Notes under the pieces: generated by a model
Database searches by the model: none
Seen by the model: the letters and a program-made list of their open reading frames with translations, nothing else
Told to the model about the DNA's origin: nothing
Made by a program: the position numbers and the translations under genes
Shown: positions 56,096 to 63,740 of the stretch, piece after piece
How the letters are laid out: every line of letters begins with the position of its first letter
Position numbering within the stretch: the stretch's first letter is position 1
Assembly (NCBI GenBank): GCA_030428705.1
Contig: JAUIDI010000001.1
Coordinates: forward strand, 901,427-965,426
From: Bacteroidia bacterium
Lineage (GTDB): Bacteria > Bacteroidota > Bacteroidia > Flavobacteriales > Flavobacteriaceae
Direction: 5' to 3'
DNA: 64,000 bases

Positions 56096-56102
56096 TCGAA
56101 AT

Positions 56103-57839
56103 TTATGTTTTCTTTTTTGAGGAAACGATATAAGCATTGACCCGCTTTTCCAAAATGGGTAACGTAACCGTTCCCTGTTCCAAGATTACTTCATGGAATT
56201 TTCGGATATCGAAATCGGCACCCAAGGCGTCCTCTGCCTTTTTTCTCAGTTCACGGATTTTAATCTCGCCCATTTTATATGAAATCGCCTGTCCGGGCCA
56301 AGCAATATAGCGATCGGTTTCGGTGTTCACTTCATGCTCCGACAGTGCCGTGTTAGAAAGCATATAATCCAAAACTTGTTGTTTTGACCACCCCTTGGCA
56401 TGAATGCCCGTATCGACCACCAATCGGCAGGCACGCCACATTTCATAAGTGAGCTTGCCGAATTCTTCATAAGGTGTGGTATAGATTCCCATATCGTTTC
56501 CCAAAAACTCGGTATATAAGGCCCACCCCTCACCATAAGCGGACAAATAAAGTCTTTTTCGAAAATCGGGAATGCTATCGCCAAGCTCTTGGTTCAATGC
56601 ACCTTGCAAATGATGTCCCGGAACGGCCTCGTGTGCCGTAAGCGACGGCAGTACATACAACGGGCGACTATTCAATTTATAGGTGTTAACCAAGTAATAT
56701 CCCGGTTGGGTCTCGCTCGATGGACCTGAATAGCGTCCGCCCGTATATTTGGGCGCAATGGCGTCCGGTACCTTTTTAACACCGTAGGGCTTTCTAGGTA
56801 GGGTGACAAAGTATTTTGGTAGTTCGGCATCGATACGTTTGGCAATATCGCGTGCTTCTTTTAGCAGGTCATCACCAGTTTTGGCATAAAACTGTTCATC
56901 GGTGCGCAGAAAGGTCAAAAACTCCTGAAAACTTCCCTCAAAACCTACTTCCTCGATAATCTTTTCCATTTCGGCCTTGATGCGGGCGACTTCTTTCAAT
57001 CCAATATTGTGAATATCATCGGCCGTATATTCATCGGTGGTGGTATAATAATTGATCCTGTTCTGATAGAATTCCCTACCGTTTGGCGTTTCGGAAACAC
57101 CAATGGCCTCACGCGTGTTCGGAATGTATTCCTCCTCGAAAAAAGTCTTTATTCTTTTAAAGGAAGGCACCACACTTTTCTCGATGGCAGCCTTCGCGGC
57201 TGACAAAACAGAGTCTTTCTGTGTATCTGTCATTAAATCTGGTAGATTATCGAAAGGGCGGAAAAAACTACTCTGGGTATAATCATCTACTATGTGCTCA
57301 TCATAAGTCGACTCATACCCCGTAAAAATAACCTTGGGTTGCGAAACCCCTTTTTCCAATCCTTTGCGCAACAATACCAAATGCTGTTCCGTGAATTGGG
57401 GAATGGCATTTAACAGTTCCAAGTACTTTTTGGCCCCTTCATGGTTCAAAATCGGTTTTACCCGATAATTCAAATTGAGGTGAAAACCCTGATCCGATTG
57501 AATCGGATTCAAGTACATCTGATAGGCATATTCATCAACCTGATTTTGGAGTTTGAATTTTAGGAGCGTAAGGGATATTTGTTCTGTTTCCGATAAATCT
57601 TCCAAAGCAATCGAAGTAAGCTTTGCAAGCTGTTTTTCGGCAAATTCAGCTTCCTGACGGTAAATCGCTTCATCATAGTTTCCCAAAGGATATTCTTCCC
57701 ATTCAAATGGTTTAAAATTATACGTGGAATCAATAATCGCGGCCAATTGTTCCGAGCTATCGGACTTTTTCCCTTCCTTACATGAAACAATAAAGGCCAG
57801 TACGGCAATCGAGAAAAGTTTTATTTTGAAGAGTTTCAT
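56103..57839 (-). CDS. DUF885-family lipoprotein metallopeptidase
   Basis: From ATG 57839 (578 residues) with a lipoprotein signal (lipobox near FIVSC). The zinc site is LTAHEAVPGHHLQGALNQE, the HExxxGHxxQ form of DUF885, with a downstream Glu in the YGEGWALYTEFLG helix. Family members are carboxypeptidase-like and exported. In this operon it is a candidate to release hydroxyproline from peptides outside the inner membrane; this role is inference. It is between the semialdehyde dehydrogenase gene (1 base) and hypE. Confidence 0.9.
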   Translation of the reverse strand: MKLFKIKLFSIAVLAFIVSCKEGKKSDSSEQLAAIIDSTYNFKPFEWEEYPLGNYDEAIYRQEAEFAEKQLAKLTSIALEDLSETEQISLTLLKFKLQNQVDEYAYQMYLNPIQSDQGFHLNLNYRVKPILNHEGAKKYLELLNAIPQFTEQHLVLLRKGLEKGVSQPKVIFTGYESTYDEHIVDDYTQSSFFRPFDNLPDLMTDTQKDSVLSAAKAAIEKSVVPSFKRIKTFFEEEYIPNTREAIGVSETPNGREFYQNRINYYTTTDEYTADDIHNIGLKEVARIKAEMEKIIEEVGFEGSFQEFLTFLRTDEQFYAKTGDDLLKEARDIAKRIDAELPKYFVTLPRKPYGVKKVPDAIAPKYTGGRYSGPSSETQPGYYLVNTYKLNSRPLYVLPSLTAHEAVPGHHLQGALNQELGDSIPDFRKRLYLSAYGEGWALYTEFLGNDMGIYTTPYEEFGKLTYEMWRACRLVVDTGIHAKGWSKQQVLDYMLSNTALSEHEVNTETDRYIAWPGQAISYKMGEIKIRELRKKAEDALGADFDIRKFHEVILEQGTVTLPILEKRVNAYIVSSKKKT

Positions 57840-57840
57840 G

Positions 57841-59424
57841 TCAGATTTCTTGGTTGGAATGTGTGCCATTCACATTGCGCATAATCCTCAAAGGGTTTTC
57901 ATCTTTCAGTGCGTCGGGCAGAAGTTCTTGAGGCCAACCCTGAAAAGAAATGGGCCTAACCCAACGTTTAATGGCCGATTCGCCTACCGAGGTAAAACGG
58001 CTATCGGTAGTGGCCGGAAACGGCCCTCCATGATGCATCGAAGGACATACTTCCACGCCTGTAGGCACCCCATTGAAAATCATGCGCCCTACCCTGCCCT
58101 TAAGGGCATCGACCACTTCATCATATTTTTCCAAGTCGGAAGTATTACCAAGTAACGTTCCGGTCAATTGACCCTCAAGTGCATTGAGTACCTGTGTAAG
58201 TTCTTGAGCATTTTCACATTGTACAACCATCGAGAATGGACCAAAAACCTCTTGATGCAATTTCGGATTCTTCAAAAAATTTGCCCCGTCAACGGTCAAT
58301 ACTTTTTGCCGCCCATGATTTGGAGCTACCGAAGCGCCGTTTTCGGAAACCACTCTAACTCCCTTTTGTCCGGCAATTTCCTTTTTCCCTTTTTCGTAAT
58401 TGTCATGGATATTCGGATGGAGCATACAGGTCGGTTCCAATTTCGAGATTTCGATTCCCAAAGTTGTAATAAAGTCATCCAAAGAGGAACCCTTGATTCC
58501 TAGAATCAAACCTGGATTTGTACAAAACTGGCCGGCACCCAACATAATGGACCCAGCATATTTAGAGGCCCATTCAGCACCGTTCTCTTCAAGTGCGGAA
58601 GGCAAGGCCACGACCGGATTGATACTTCCCATTTCGGCAAAAACGGGTATTGGTTCTGTACGCTCGGCGGCCAATTTATACAAGGCCATACCTCCATTGA
58701 TGCTGCCGGTAAAACCGACGCCCTTGACCTTGGGATGCATGACCAATTGCTTACCGACTTCGATGCCCCGGCTGTTCAAATTGGAAAACACCCCTTTCGG
58801 CATTTCGGTTTTTCTTGCTGCCGTAGTAATCGCCGCCGCAACCAGTTCACCGGTACCGGCATGTAAAGGGTGGCTTTTTACAATAACAGGACAACCAGCG
58901 GCCAAGGCACTGGCAGTATCACCTCCTGCCGTTGAAAATGCCAACGGAAAATTGCTTGCCCCAAATACTACAATCGGCCCGATCGGAAATAACATTTTAC
59001 GGATATCGGCCTTTGGCAACGGCTCGCGATCCGGTATTGCGGTATCTATAGTGGCCTCGACCCAAGAACCTTCTTCCAACAGCGTAGCGAAAACACGTAA
59101 CTGACCCATGGTGCGGCCCCTTTCTCCCTTGGCCCTTCCTTCGGGAAGGCCGGATTCTTGTGTATAAGCATCGATCAGTACATCGCCCAATGCTTCGATC
59201 TCTGCTGCGATCGCCCTGAGGAATTCCGCTTTCCTTTTCCCTGAAAAATCCTTGTAGGTTTTGAAAGCATCGGCAGCCAATCGGACCGCACCATCGATTT
59301 CTTCTTTGGTAGCTTCGTGAAATTGCCAACCGGTCTCTTTATTGGTTTTCGGGTTGAACGTGGAATAGACGGTATCGCCTTTCGCGGATATTTCTTCCCC
59401 AATATAATTAAAGCCTTTTATCAT
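57841..59424 (-). CDS. alpha-ketoglutarate semialdehyde dehydrogenase (aldehyde dehydrogenase family)
   Basis: The 527-residue enzyme is of the NADP-dependent ketoglutarate-semialdehyde type: catalytic Cys in LGAGQFCTNPGL near residue 303, Glu in VFAEMGSINP near 267, and NAD(P) region GASNFPLAFSTAGGDTASAL. It oxidises 2,5-dioxopentanoate to 2-oxoglutarate, the last step of hydroxyproline breakdown and also of oxidative pentose pathways. The ATG at 59424 is preceded by a 6-bp inverted repeat. Confidence 0.92.
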   Translation of the reverse strand: MIKGFNYIGEEISAKGDTVYSTFNPKTNKETGWQFHEATKEEIDGAVRLAADAFKTYKDFSGKRKAEFLRAIAAEIEALGDVLIDAYTQESGLPEGRAKGERGRTMGQLRVFATLLEEGSWVEATIDTAIPDREPLPKADIRKMLFPIGPIVVFGASNFPLAFSTAGGDTASALAAGCPVIVKSHPLHAGTGELVAAAITTAARKTEMPKGVFSNLNSRGIEVGKQLVMHPKVKGVGFTGSINGGMALYKLAAERTEPIPVFAEMGSINPVVALPSALEENGAEWASKYAGSIMLGAGQFCTNPGLILGIKGSSLDDFITTLGIEISKLEPTCMLHPNIHDNYEKGKKEIAGQKGVRVVSENGASVAPNHGRQKVLTVDGANFLKNPKLHQEVFGPFSMVVQCENAQELTQVLNALEGQLTGTLLGNTSDLEKYDEVVDALKGRVGRMIFNGVPTGVEVCPSMHHGGPFPATTDSRFTSVGESAIKRWVRPISFQGWPQELLPDALKDENPLRIMRNVNGTHSNQEI

Positions 59425-59713
59425 TTTCTTTGGTTCTTTTTAGATGCGTTTAACATCTATATGTTTATGAACAATTAGTCAAAACAGGATAATTTTTGAT
59501 TATGATACACAGTCTGAATTAATCTCTTCCCCGATTTACGGCAAATCGAACATATTAATATCCTGTCAGGCTATCTCAAAATTATCCAAAAATTTCTTTA
59601 CTGGTTTAAGGATGAAGGTCTCATTTTGACAGTCTCGTTCAAAAATACAAATCATTGCAATTCCACATAGGCCGGGAAATTACTTATCATTATTTTGCGA
59701 GTTGGACTAATAT
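59425..59713. other. intergenic region with inverted repeat and -7-like boxes
   Basis: 289 bases, AT-rich, no gene. It holds the inverted repeat TAGATG-N7-CATCTA at 59441-59459, 17 bases before the dehydrogenase ATG, and two minus-strand TAnnTTTG matches (59584-59577 TAATTTTG; 59647-59640 TATTTTTG). An internal promoter for the rest of the operon is plausible. Confidence 0.4.
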
Positions 59714-60637
59714 CTAACTCAATATAAGCGACCTATAATCAGGCAGTGTTGGTCTATTTCGAAGTCCTTCATCGATAACCTTCAAGACCCTTTCCCTTTC
59801 TTTACCCTGTAAAGGCAGTCTCGGAGCCCTGACATTTTCCGTACCTATTCCGGTGGCAACTTCCGCAAGTTTAATGTTCTGCACCAATTGCGGACTGATA
59901 TCTAGCTCTAACAAGGGCAGGAACCAACGATAGATTTCGGTCGCCTCTTTCGCACGTCCCGCTTTGGCAAGCTCATAAATTGCAACGGTCTCCCTCGGAA
60001 AGGCACATACCAATCCCGCAACCCAACCATCGGCGCCTATCAATAGGCTTTCGAGCGCTAAGGGATCGACACCGGTCAAGATTTTAAGATCATTGCCGAA
60101 CCTATTTCGCAACCTACCAATGTTTATAATGTCGCGAGTAGACTCCTTCACCGCCTGAATGTTATCCAGTTCCATGAGTTGTGCGAACATATCTACCGTA
60201 ACCTCGATTTTATAGTCCACAGGATTGTTATAAACCATAATCGGCAACGAAGTGCTTTTGGCGAGCTCCTTAAAATAAGTTACCGTTTCGAAGTCCGTAG
60301 ACTTGTACCGCATCGGGGGCAATATCATTAGACCGTCGGCACCCGACGACTCGGCATGCTCAATGGCTTCGATGGCAACTTTCGTGGCCTGTTCGGCAAC
60401 GGTCATTATTACCGGGATTTTTCCCGCGACAATATCGATCGTTTCCTTGACCAAAACGTTCTTTTCATTTTGGGTCAAGGTACTTGCCTCGCCCAATGAG
60501 CCTCCCAAAACTATTCCATGAACTCCGGCATCGACCTGTGCATCGATATTTTTTCTGAACATAGCCAGATCCAGTTGATCGTCATCCGTAAATTTTGTGG
60601 TTACAGCAGGCATGACACCCTCCCATTGTACTTTCAT
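59714..60637 (-). CDS. DapA-family 1-pyrroline-4-hydroxy-2-carboxylate deaminase
   Basis: The 307-residue beta/alpha barrel belongs to the DHDPS/NAL superfamily. Schiff-base Lys lies in IQAVKESTRD near residue 164, Tyr in IMVYNNPVDY near 136 and GGSLGEASTLTQNE near the N-terminus. With an epimerase, a dehydrogenase and a ketoglutarate-semialdehyde dehydrogenase it fits the deaminase that opens the 1-pyrroline ring to yield alpha-ketoglutarate semialdehyde. A sugar-keto-acid aldolase activity is the alternative. First gene of the operon, divergent from the AraC regulator. Confidence 0.88.
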   Translation of the reverse strand: MKVQWEGVMPAVTTKFTDDDQLDLAMFRKNIDAQVDAGVHGIVLGGSLGEASTLTQNEKNVLVKETIDIVAGKIPVIMTVAEQATKVAIEAIEHAESSGADGLMILPPMRYKSTDFETVTYFKELAKSTSLPIMVYNNPVDYKIEVTVDMFAQLMELDNIQAVKESTRDIINIGRLRNRFGNDLKILTGVDPLALESLLIGADGWVAGLVCAFPRETVAIYELAKAGRAKEATEIYRWFLPLLELDISPQLVQNIKLAEVATGIGTENVRAPRLPLQGKERERVLKVIDEGLRNRPTLPDYRSLILS

Positions 60638-60662
60638 CCTTCTTTATAATTTATTTACAATA

Positions 60663-60670
60663 CAAAAATA
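60663..60670 (-). promoter_or_regulatory. -7 box of the hydroxyproline operon
   Basis: TATTTTTG on the minus strand, exact TAnnTTTG, is 25 bases before the deaminase ATG. The -33 region overlaps the inverted-repeat arm at 60689-60695 instead of a TTTG, which suits an activator-dependent promoter. Confidence 0.5.
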
Positions 60671-60688
60671 AAACCGATACATGATTAT

Positions 60689-60735
60689 GGGTTAATTCAA
60701 TTTTAACCCTTTATAGGAATATTTTAACCTATTAT
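60689..60735. promoter_or_regulatory. candidate AraC-family operator repeats
   Basis: TTTTAACC occurs at 60701-60708 and again at 60722-60729, exactly 21 bases apart, with TTAT matching at the same offset in each copy. An inverse copy GGGTTAA lies at 60689-60695, forming GGGTTAA-N7-TTAACCC with the first. Two helical turns is the classic spacing for AraC-type proteins. Confidence 0.6.
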
Positions 60736-60780
60736 GAAGTTTTTTAGAATATTACATATAATATTTGCGTAATATTGAAT

Positions 60781-61641
60781 ATGAAAGTACTTCCTTTTAA
60801 AATCCCCAAGCCTTTTGAAAATACCTTACATGTACAAGAGGACAAGGTCAAGATTTTCTACGATCAACTACACCAACATGCCGAAATACAGATTAGTTAT
60901 ATAGTACAAGGTGAAGGTAAATTGATCGTCGCCAACAGCATCAACACTTTTAGTAACGGAGATGTTTTTATAATAGGAAGCAATATTCCCCATTTATTTC
61001 AAAGCATGCCCAACAAAGGTATGTCGCATATGGTTACCCTATTCGTGAACAGGGAAGGTTTTGGAAACGATTTTTTGGAAATACCCGAACTGGAGGAAGT
61101 GAATCGGTTTTTCGAGATTTCTTCAAAAGGTTTAAAACTACTATCCAAGAAAAAATCGATTCGAAAAACCATGCGTAAGCTCCCGAAGATGGATAAATTG
61201 AACGTATTTCTATGCTTTTTACAAATTATTCAAAAAATCGACCAGTCCCAATTAAAAGAGTTGACTTCTTTTGTTCCGTCAAAAAGAATCATATCGAATA
61301 TGGAAGGACGTCGACTTCAAATCGTCTTCGACCATGCCATGAACCATTTTGACAAAGAAATCACATTGGACCAAGTGGCAGAAATGGTACACATGACGAC
61401 TCCGGCCTTTTGCAGGTTTTTCAAACAGCGGACGAACAAGACCTTTTTCGAGTTTTTGATCGAACTACGCCTGGAACATGCCTGCCAATTGTTATCCACC
61501 AACGAAAAGTTGTCCATCGCCGAAATTTCAGAAGCGTCCGGATTCCAATCGATTTCCAATTTCAACAAAAAGTTCAAAAAAGTAAAGTCGGTTTCTCCCT
61601 CGCAATATGCCAAGAACACGAAAACGGTTCCCACCTTTTAA
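60781..61641 (+). CDS. AraC-family transcriptional regulator
   Basis: The 286-residue protein (ATG 60781; a TTG two codons earlier is possible) has an N-terminal cupin ligand domain (HAEIQISYIVQGEGKLIV, FIIGSNIPHLFQ) and a C-terminal double HTH (ITLDQVAEMVHMTTPAFCRFFKQRTNKTFF; LSIAEISEASGFQSISNFNKKFKK). Divergent to the hydroxyproline operon and facing its promoter, so probably its activator; the inducer may be hydroxyproline or a product of it. Confidence 0.92.
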   Translation: MKVLPFKIPKPFENTLHVQEDKVKIFYDQLHQHAEIQISYIVQGEGKLIVANSINTFSNGDVFIIGSNIPHLFQSMPNKGMSHMVTLFVNREGFGNDFLEIPELEEVNRFFEISSKGLKLLSKKKSIRKTMRKLPKMDKLNVFLCFLQIIQKIDQSQLKELTSFVPSKRIISNMEGRRLQIVFDHAMNHFDKEITLDQVAEMVHMTTPAFCRFFKQRTNKTFFEFLIELRLEHACQLLSTNEKLSIAEISEASGFQSISNFNKKFKKVKSVSPSQYAKNTKTVPTF

Positions 61642-61740
61642 CGATACCTGTCTTTAGTAATCGAATAATTTTAGAGGTAATCCGCAAATCGATAGGTTTT
61701 CACTACTTTTGGTAAATTTTCAAAACCTTAACGAGATAAA

Positions 61741-63306
61741 ATGAAAAAAGCATTTCTTGTAGTCATAGCGTTGGCCATGGCCTGTAATTCTTCGCAAAAA
61801 ACGGTCGGCGAAAAAGCCGTCGAGTCCGTAAAACCAATGGTTGGCCCAACCGAATATGCCGAGACCATAACCGAAGCGGAGCTCAAAGAACACTTGTATA
61901 CCTATGCATCCGATGAATATGAAGGTCGGGAAACTGGCGAACCGGGACAGAAAAAAGCAATTGCCTATTTGAAGGCCGAATATGAAAATCTGGGTATACC
62001 GCCAGCGCAATCGAATGGTGATTATTTCCAGAATGTTCCTTTAGAGGTCAAAAACTTACCGACCGGTTCAATGACCGTCAACGGAGAAGAATTTCCTATT
62101 GGCGAGAACATGCTTACTTTTTCAAAAGCTACCGGAAACGTAGATGAACTGATCTTTGTAGGATATGGAATCGAAGAAGGGGAATACTCCGATTACAAGG
62201 ATATTGATGTCTCTGGAAAATGGATTTTGGCAAAGGCCGGAGAACCAATGGGTGCCGATGGAAACTACCTATTGTCGGGAAGCAGTGAAAAGTCGGTTTG
62301 GAGCAATATGTCAGAAGCTCCTGGCAAGCGAATGGAACTTGCAAAAAATAAAGGGGCCAAGGGTTTCATTTATTACGACGAGGCCAACTTTGCGCGTTAC
62401 AAGGGCTACTATGATTATATGAAAAACAATGATAGAGGTCAGATGGGCCTTAAAAGCACCGATGACGATAGCGGTGCCAACCTGTTCGTAAATGGTGTGT
62501 TGGCCAGAAGTATTTTGCCTACCATTGATGAAGACAGTACTCCTAAAAACATTGCGGCAAAAATAACCATGAATTTAACCAGTGCCAACGAAGAAGTGTC
62601 GTCGGAAAATGTAGTGGCCGTATTAAAAGGATCTCAAAAGCCGAACGAGTATGTGGTAATTTCATCGCATTTAGATCACATCGGGATTTCGGCAAATGGG
62701 GAAATTAACAATGGAGCCGATGACGATGGCTCCGGAACCGTTGCCCTATTGGAAATCGCCGAAGCTTTCAAAAAGGCTGCCGATGCTGGTAACGGACCAA
62801 AAAGATCTATCGTATTTCTTCATGTCACGGGAGAGGAAAAAGGACTCTTGGGGTCACAATACTATACCGATGTAGAACCTATTTTTCCACTTTCGCAAAC
62901 GGTGGCCAATCTGAATATAGACATGATCGGTCGAATCGACCCCAAACGGGAAGGTGACCGCAATTATGTTTATTTGATCGGTAGTGACAAATTGAGCACA
63001 GAGCTACACCAGCTTTCCGAAGAAATCAATAAAAAATACATGAATATCGAACTAGACTATAAGTTCAATGACGAAAACGACCCTAATCGCTTTTACTATA
63101 GAAGCGACCATTACAATTTTGCCAAAAATAATATTCCAATCATATTTTACTTTAATGGTACACACGATGACTACCATAGACCTGGTGACACACCGGATAA
63201 AATCAATTACGATCTTTTGAAAAATCGAACACAGTTGATATTTTACACCGCATGGGAAGTTGCCAATCGGGCGAACAAGGTAATAGTCGATAAAGCGACA
63301 AAGTAA
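61741..63306 (+). CDS. M28-family lipoprotein aminopeptidase
   Basis: The 521-residue protein has a lipoprotein signal (ALAMAC, Cys15), a PA-like insert (about 120-270) and the M28 zinc centre: SSHLDHIG, NGADDDGSGTVAL, TGEEKGLLGS, NIDMIGR and the last His in FNGTHDDYHRPGDT. It trims N-terminal residues from peptides in the envelope. Lying just downstream of the AraC regulator, it may be part of the same response. Confidence 0.93.
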   Translation: MKKAFLVVIALAMACNSSQKTVGEKAVESVKPMVGPTEYAETITEAELKEHLYTYASDEYEGRETGEPGQKKAIAYLKAEYENLGIPPAQSNGDYFQNVPLEVKNLPTGSMTVNGEEFPIGENMLTFSKATGNVDELIFVGYGIEEGEYSDYKDIDVSGKWILAKAGEPMGADGNYLLSGSSEKSVWSNMSEAPGKRMELAKNKGAKGFIYYDEANFARYKGYYDYMKNNDRGQMGLKSTDDDSGANLFVNGVLARSILPTIDEDSTPKNIAAKITMNLTSANEEVSSENVVAVLKGSQKPNEYVVISSHLDHIGISANGEINNGADDDGSGTVALLEIAEAFKKAADAGNGPKRSIVFLHVTGEEKGLLGSQYYTDVEPIFPLSQTVANLNIDMIGRIDPKREGDRNYVYLIGSDKLSTELHQLSEEINKKYMNIELDYKFNDENDPNRFYYRSDHYNFAKNNIPIIFYFNGTHDDYHRPGDTPDKINYDLLKNRTQLIFYTAWEVANRANKVIVDKATK

Positions 63307-63326
63307 TCGGTTAGGTACAAAAGTGT

Positions 63327-63364
63327 AAAAGGTCCTTTCATTCAGAAAGGACCTTTTGTTTTTT
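63327..63364 (+). terminator. intrinsic terminator of the M28 gene
   Basis: AAAAGGTCCTTTC (63327-63339) and GAAAGGACCTTTT (63345-63357) form a 13-bp perfect hairpin with a five-base loop, followed by GTTTTTT. It lies 21 bases after the stop. Confidence 0.9.
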
Positions 63365-63402
63365 AATAAAAAACAAAGTCCCACCATTACTGGCGGGACT
63401 TT
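63364..63402 (-). terminator. intrinsic terminator of tRNA-His
   Basis: On the minus strand AAAGTCCCGCC and GGTGGGACTTT form an 11-bp stem (one G-U), followed by GTTTTTTATT. It begins 13 bases after the tRNA 3' end. Confidence 0.8.
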
Positions 63403-63414
63403 AAGCAACATATG

Positions 63415-63488
63415 GGTGGAAGACCGGTTTCGAACCGGCGACCTCTAGAACCACAATCTAGCGCTCTAACCAGCTGAGCTACAACCAC
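63415..63488 (-). tRNA. tRNA-His (anticodon GTG)
   Basis: A cloverleaf is read on the minus strand: D-stem GCTC/GAGC, anticodon arm CTAGA-TTGTGGT-TCTAG with GTG, T-arm GCCGG-TTCGAAA-CCGGT. A G precedes position 1 and pairs with discriminator C73, as required for bacterial tRNA-His. CCA is not fully encoded. The acceptor stem GTGGTTG/CTTCCAC has two T-T oppositions at pairs 5-68 and 6-67. Confidence 0.93.
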
Positions 63489-63740
63489 CATTTGTAAGCG
63501 ATGGCAAATGTAATTTTTTTTAGGTATTCCATCAAAATAAAACTGCTTCTATTTATCGCTCTCCCGACTAACAACACCGAACAACAAGATTTCCTGAAAA
63601 TGTGATGCAATGCTACCAACAAATCATCGACGAAATACACTATTTACAAGGTAAAACACACAAAAAATGGCGTTTCACAACAAATTTTAGATATAAAGAC
63701 CAAGTAGGAATAAATTTATTCCTTGATAATTATCACGACC

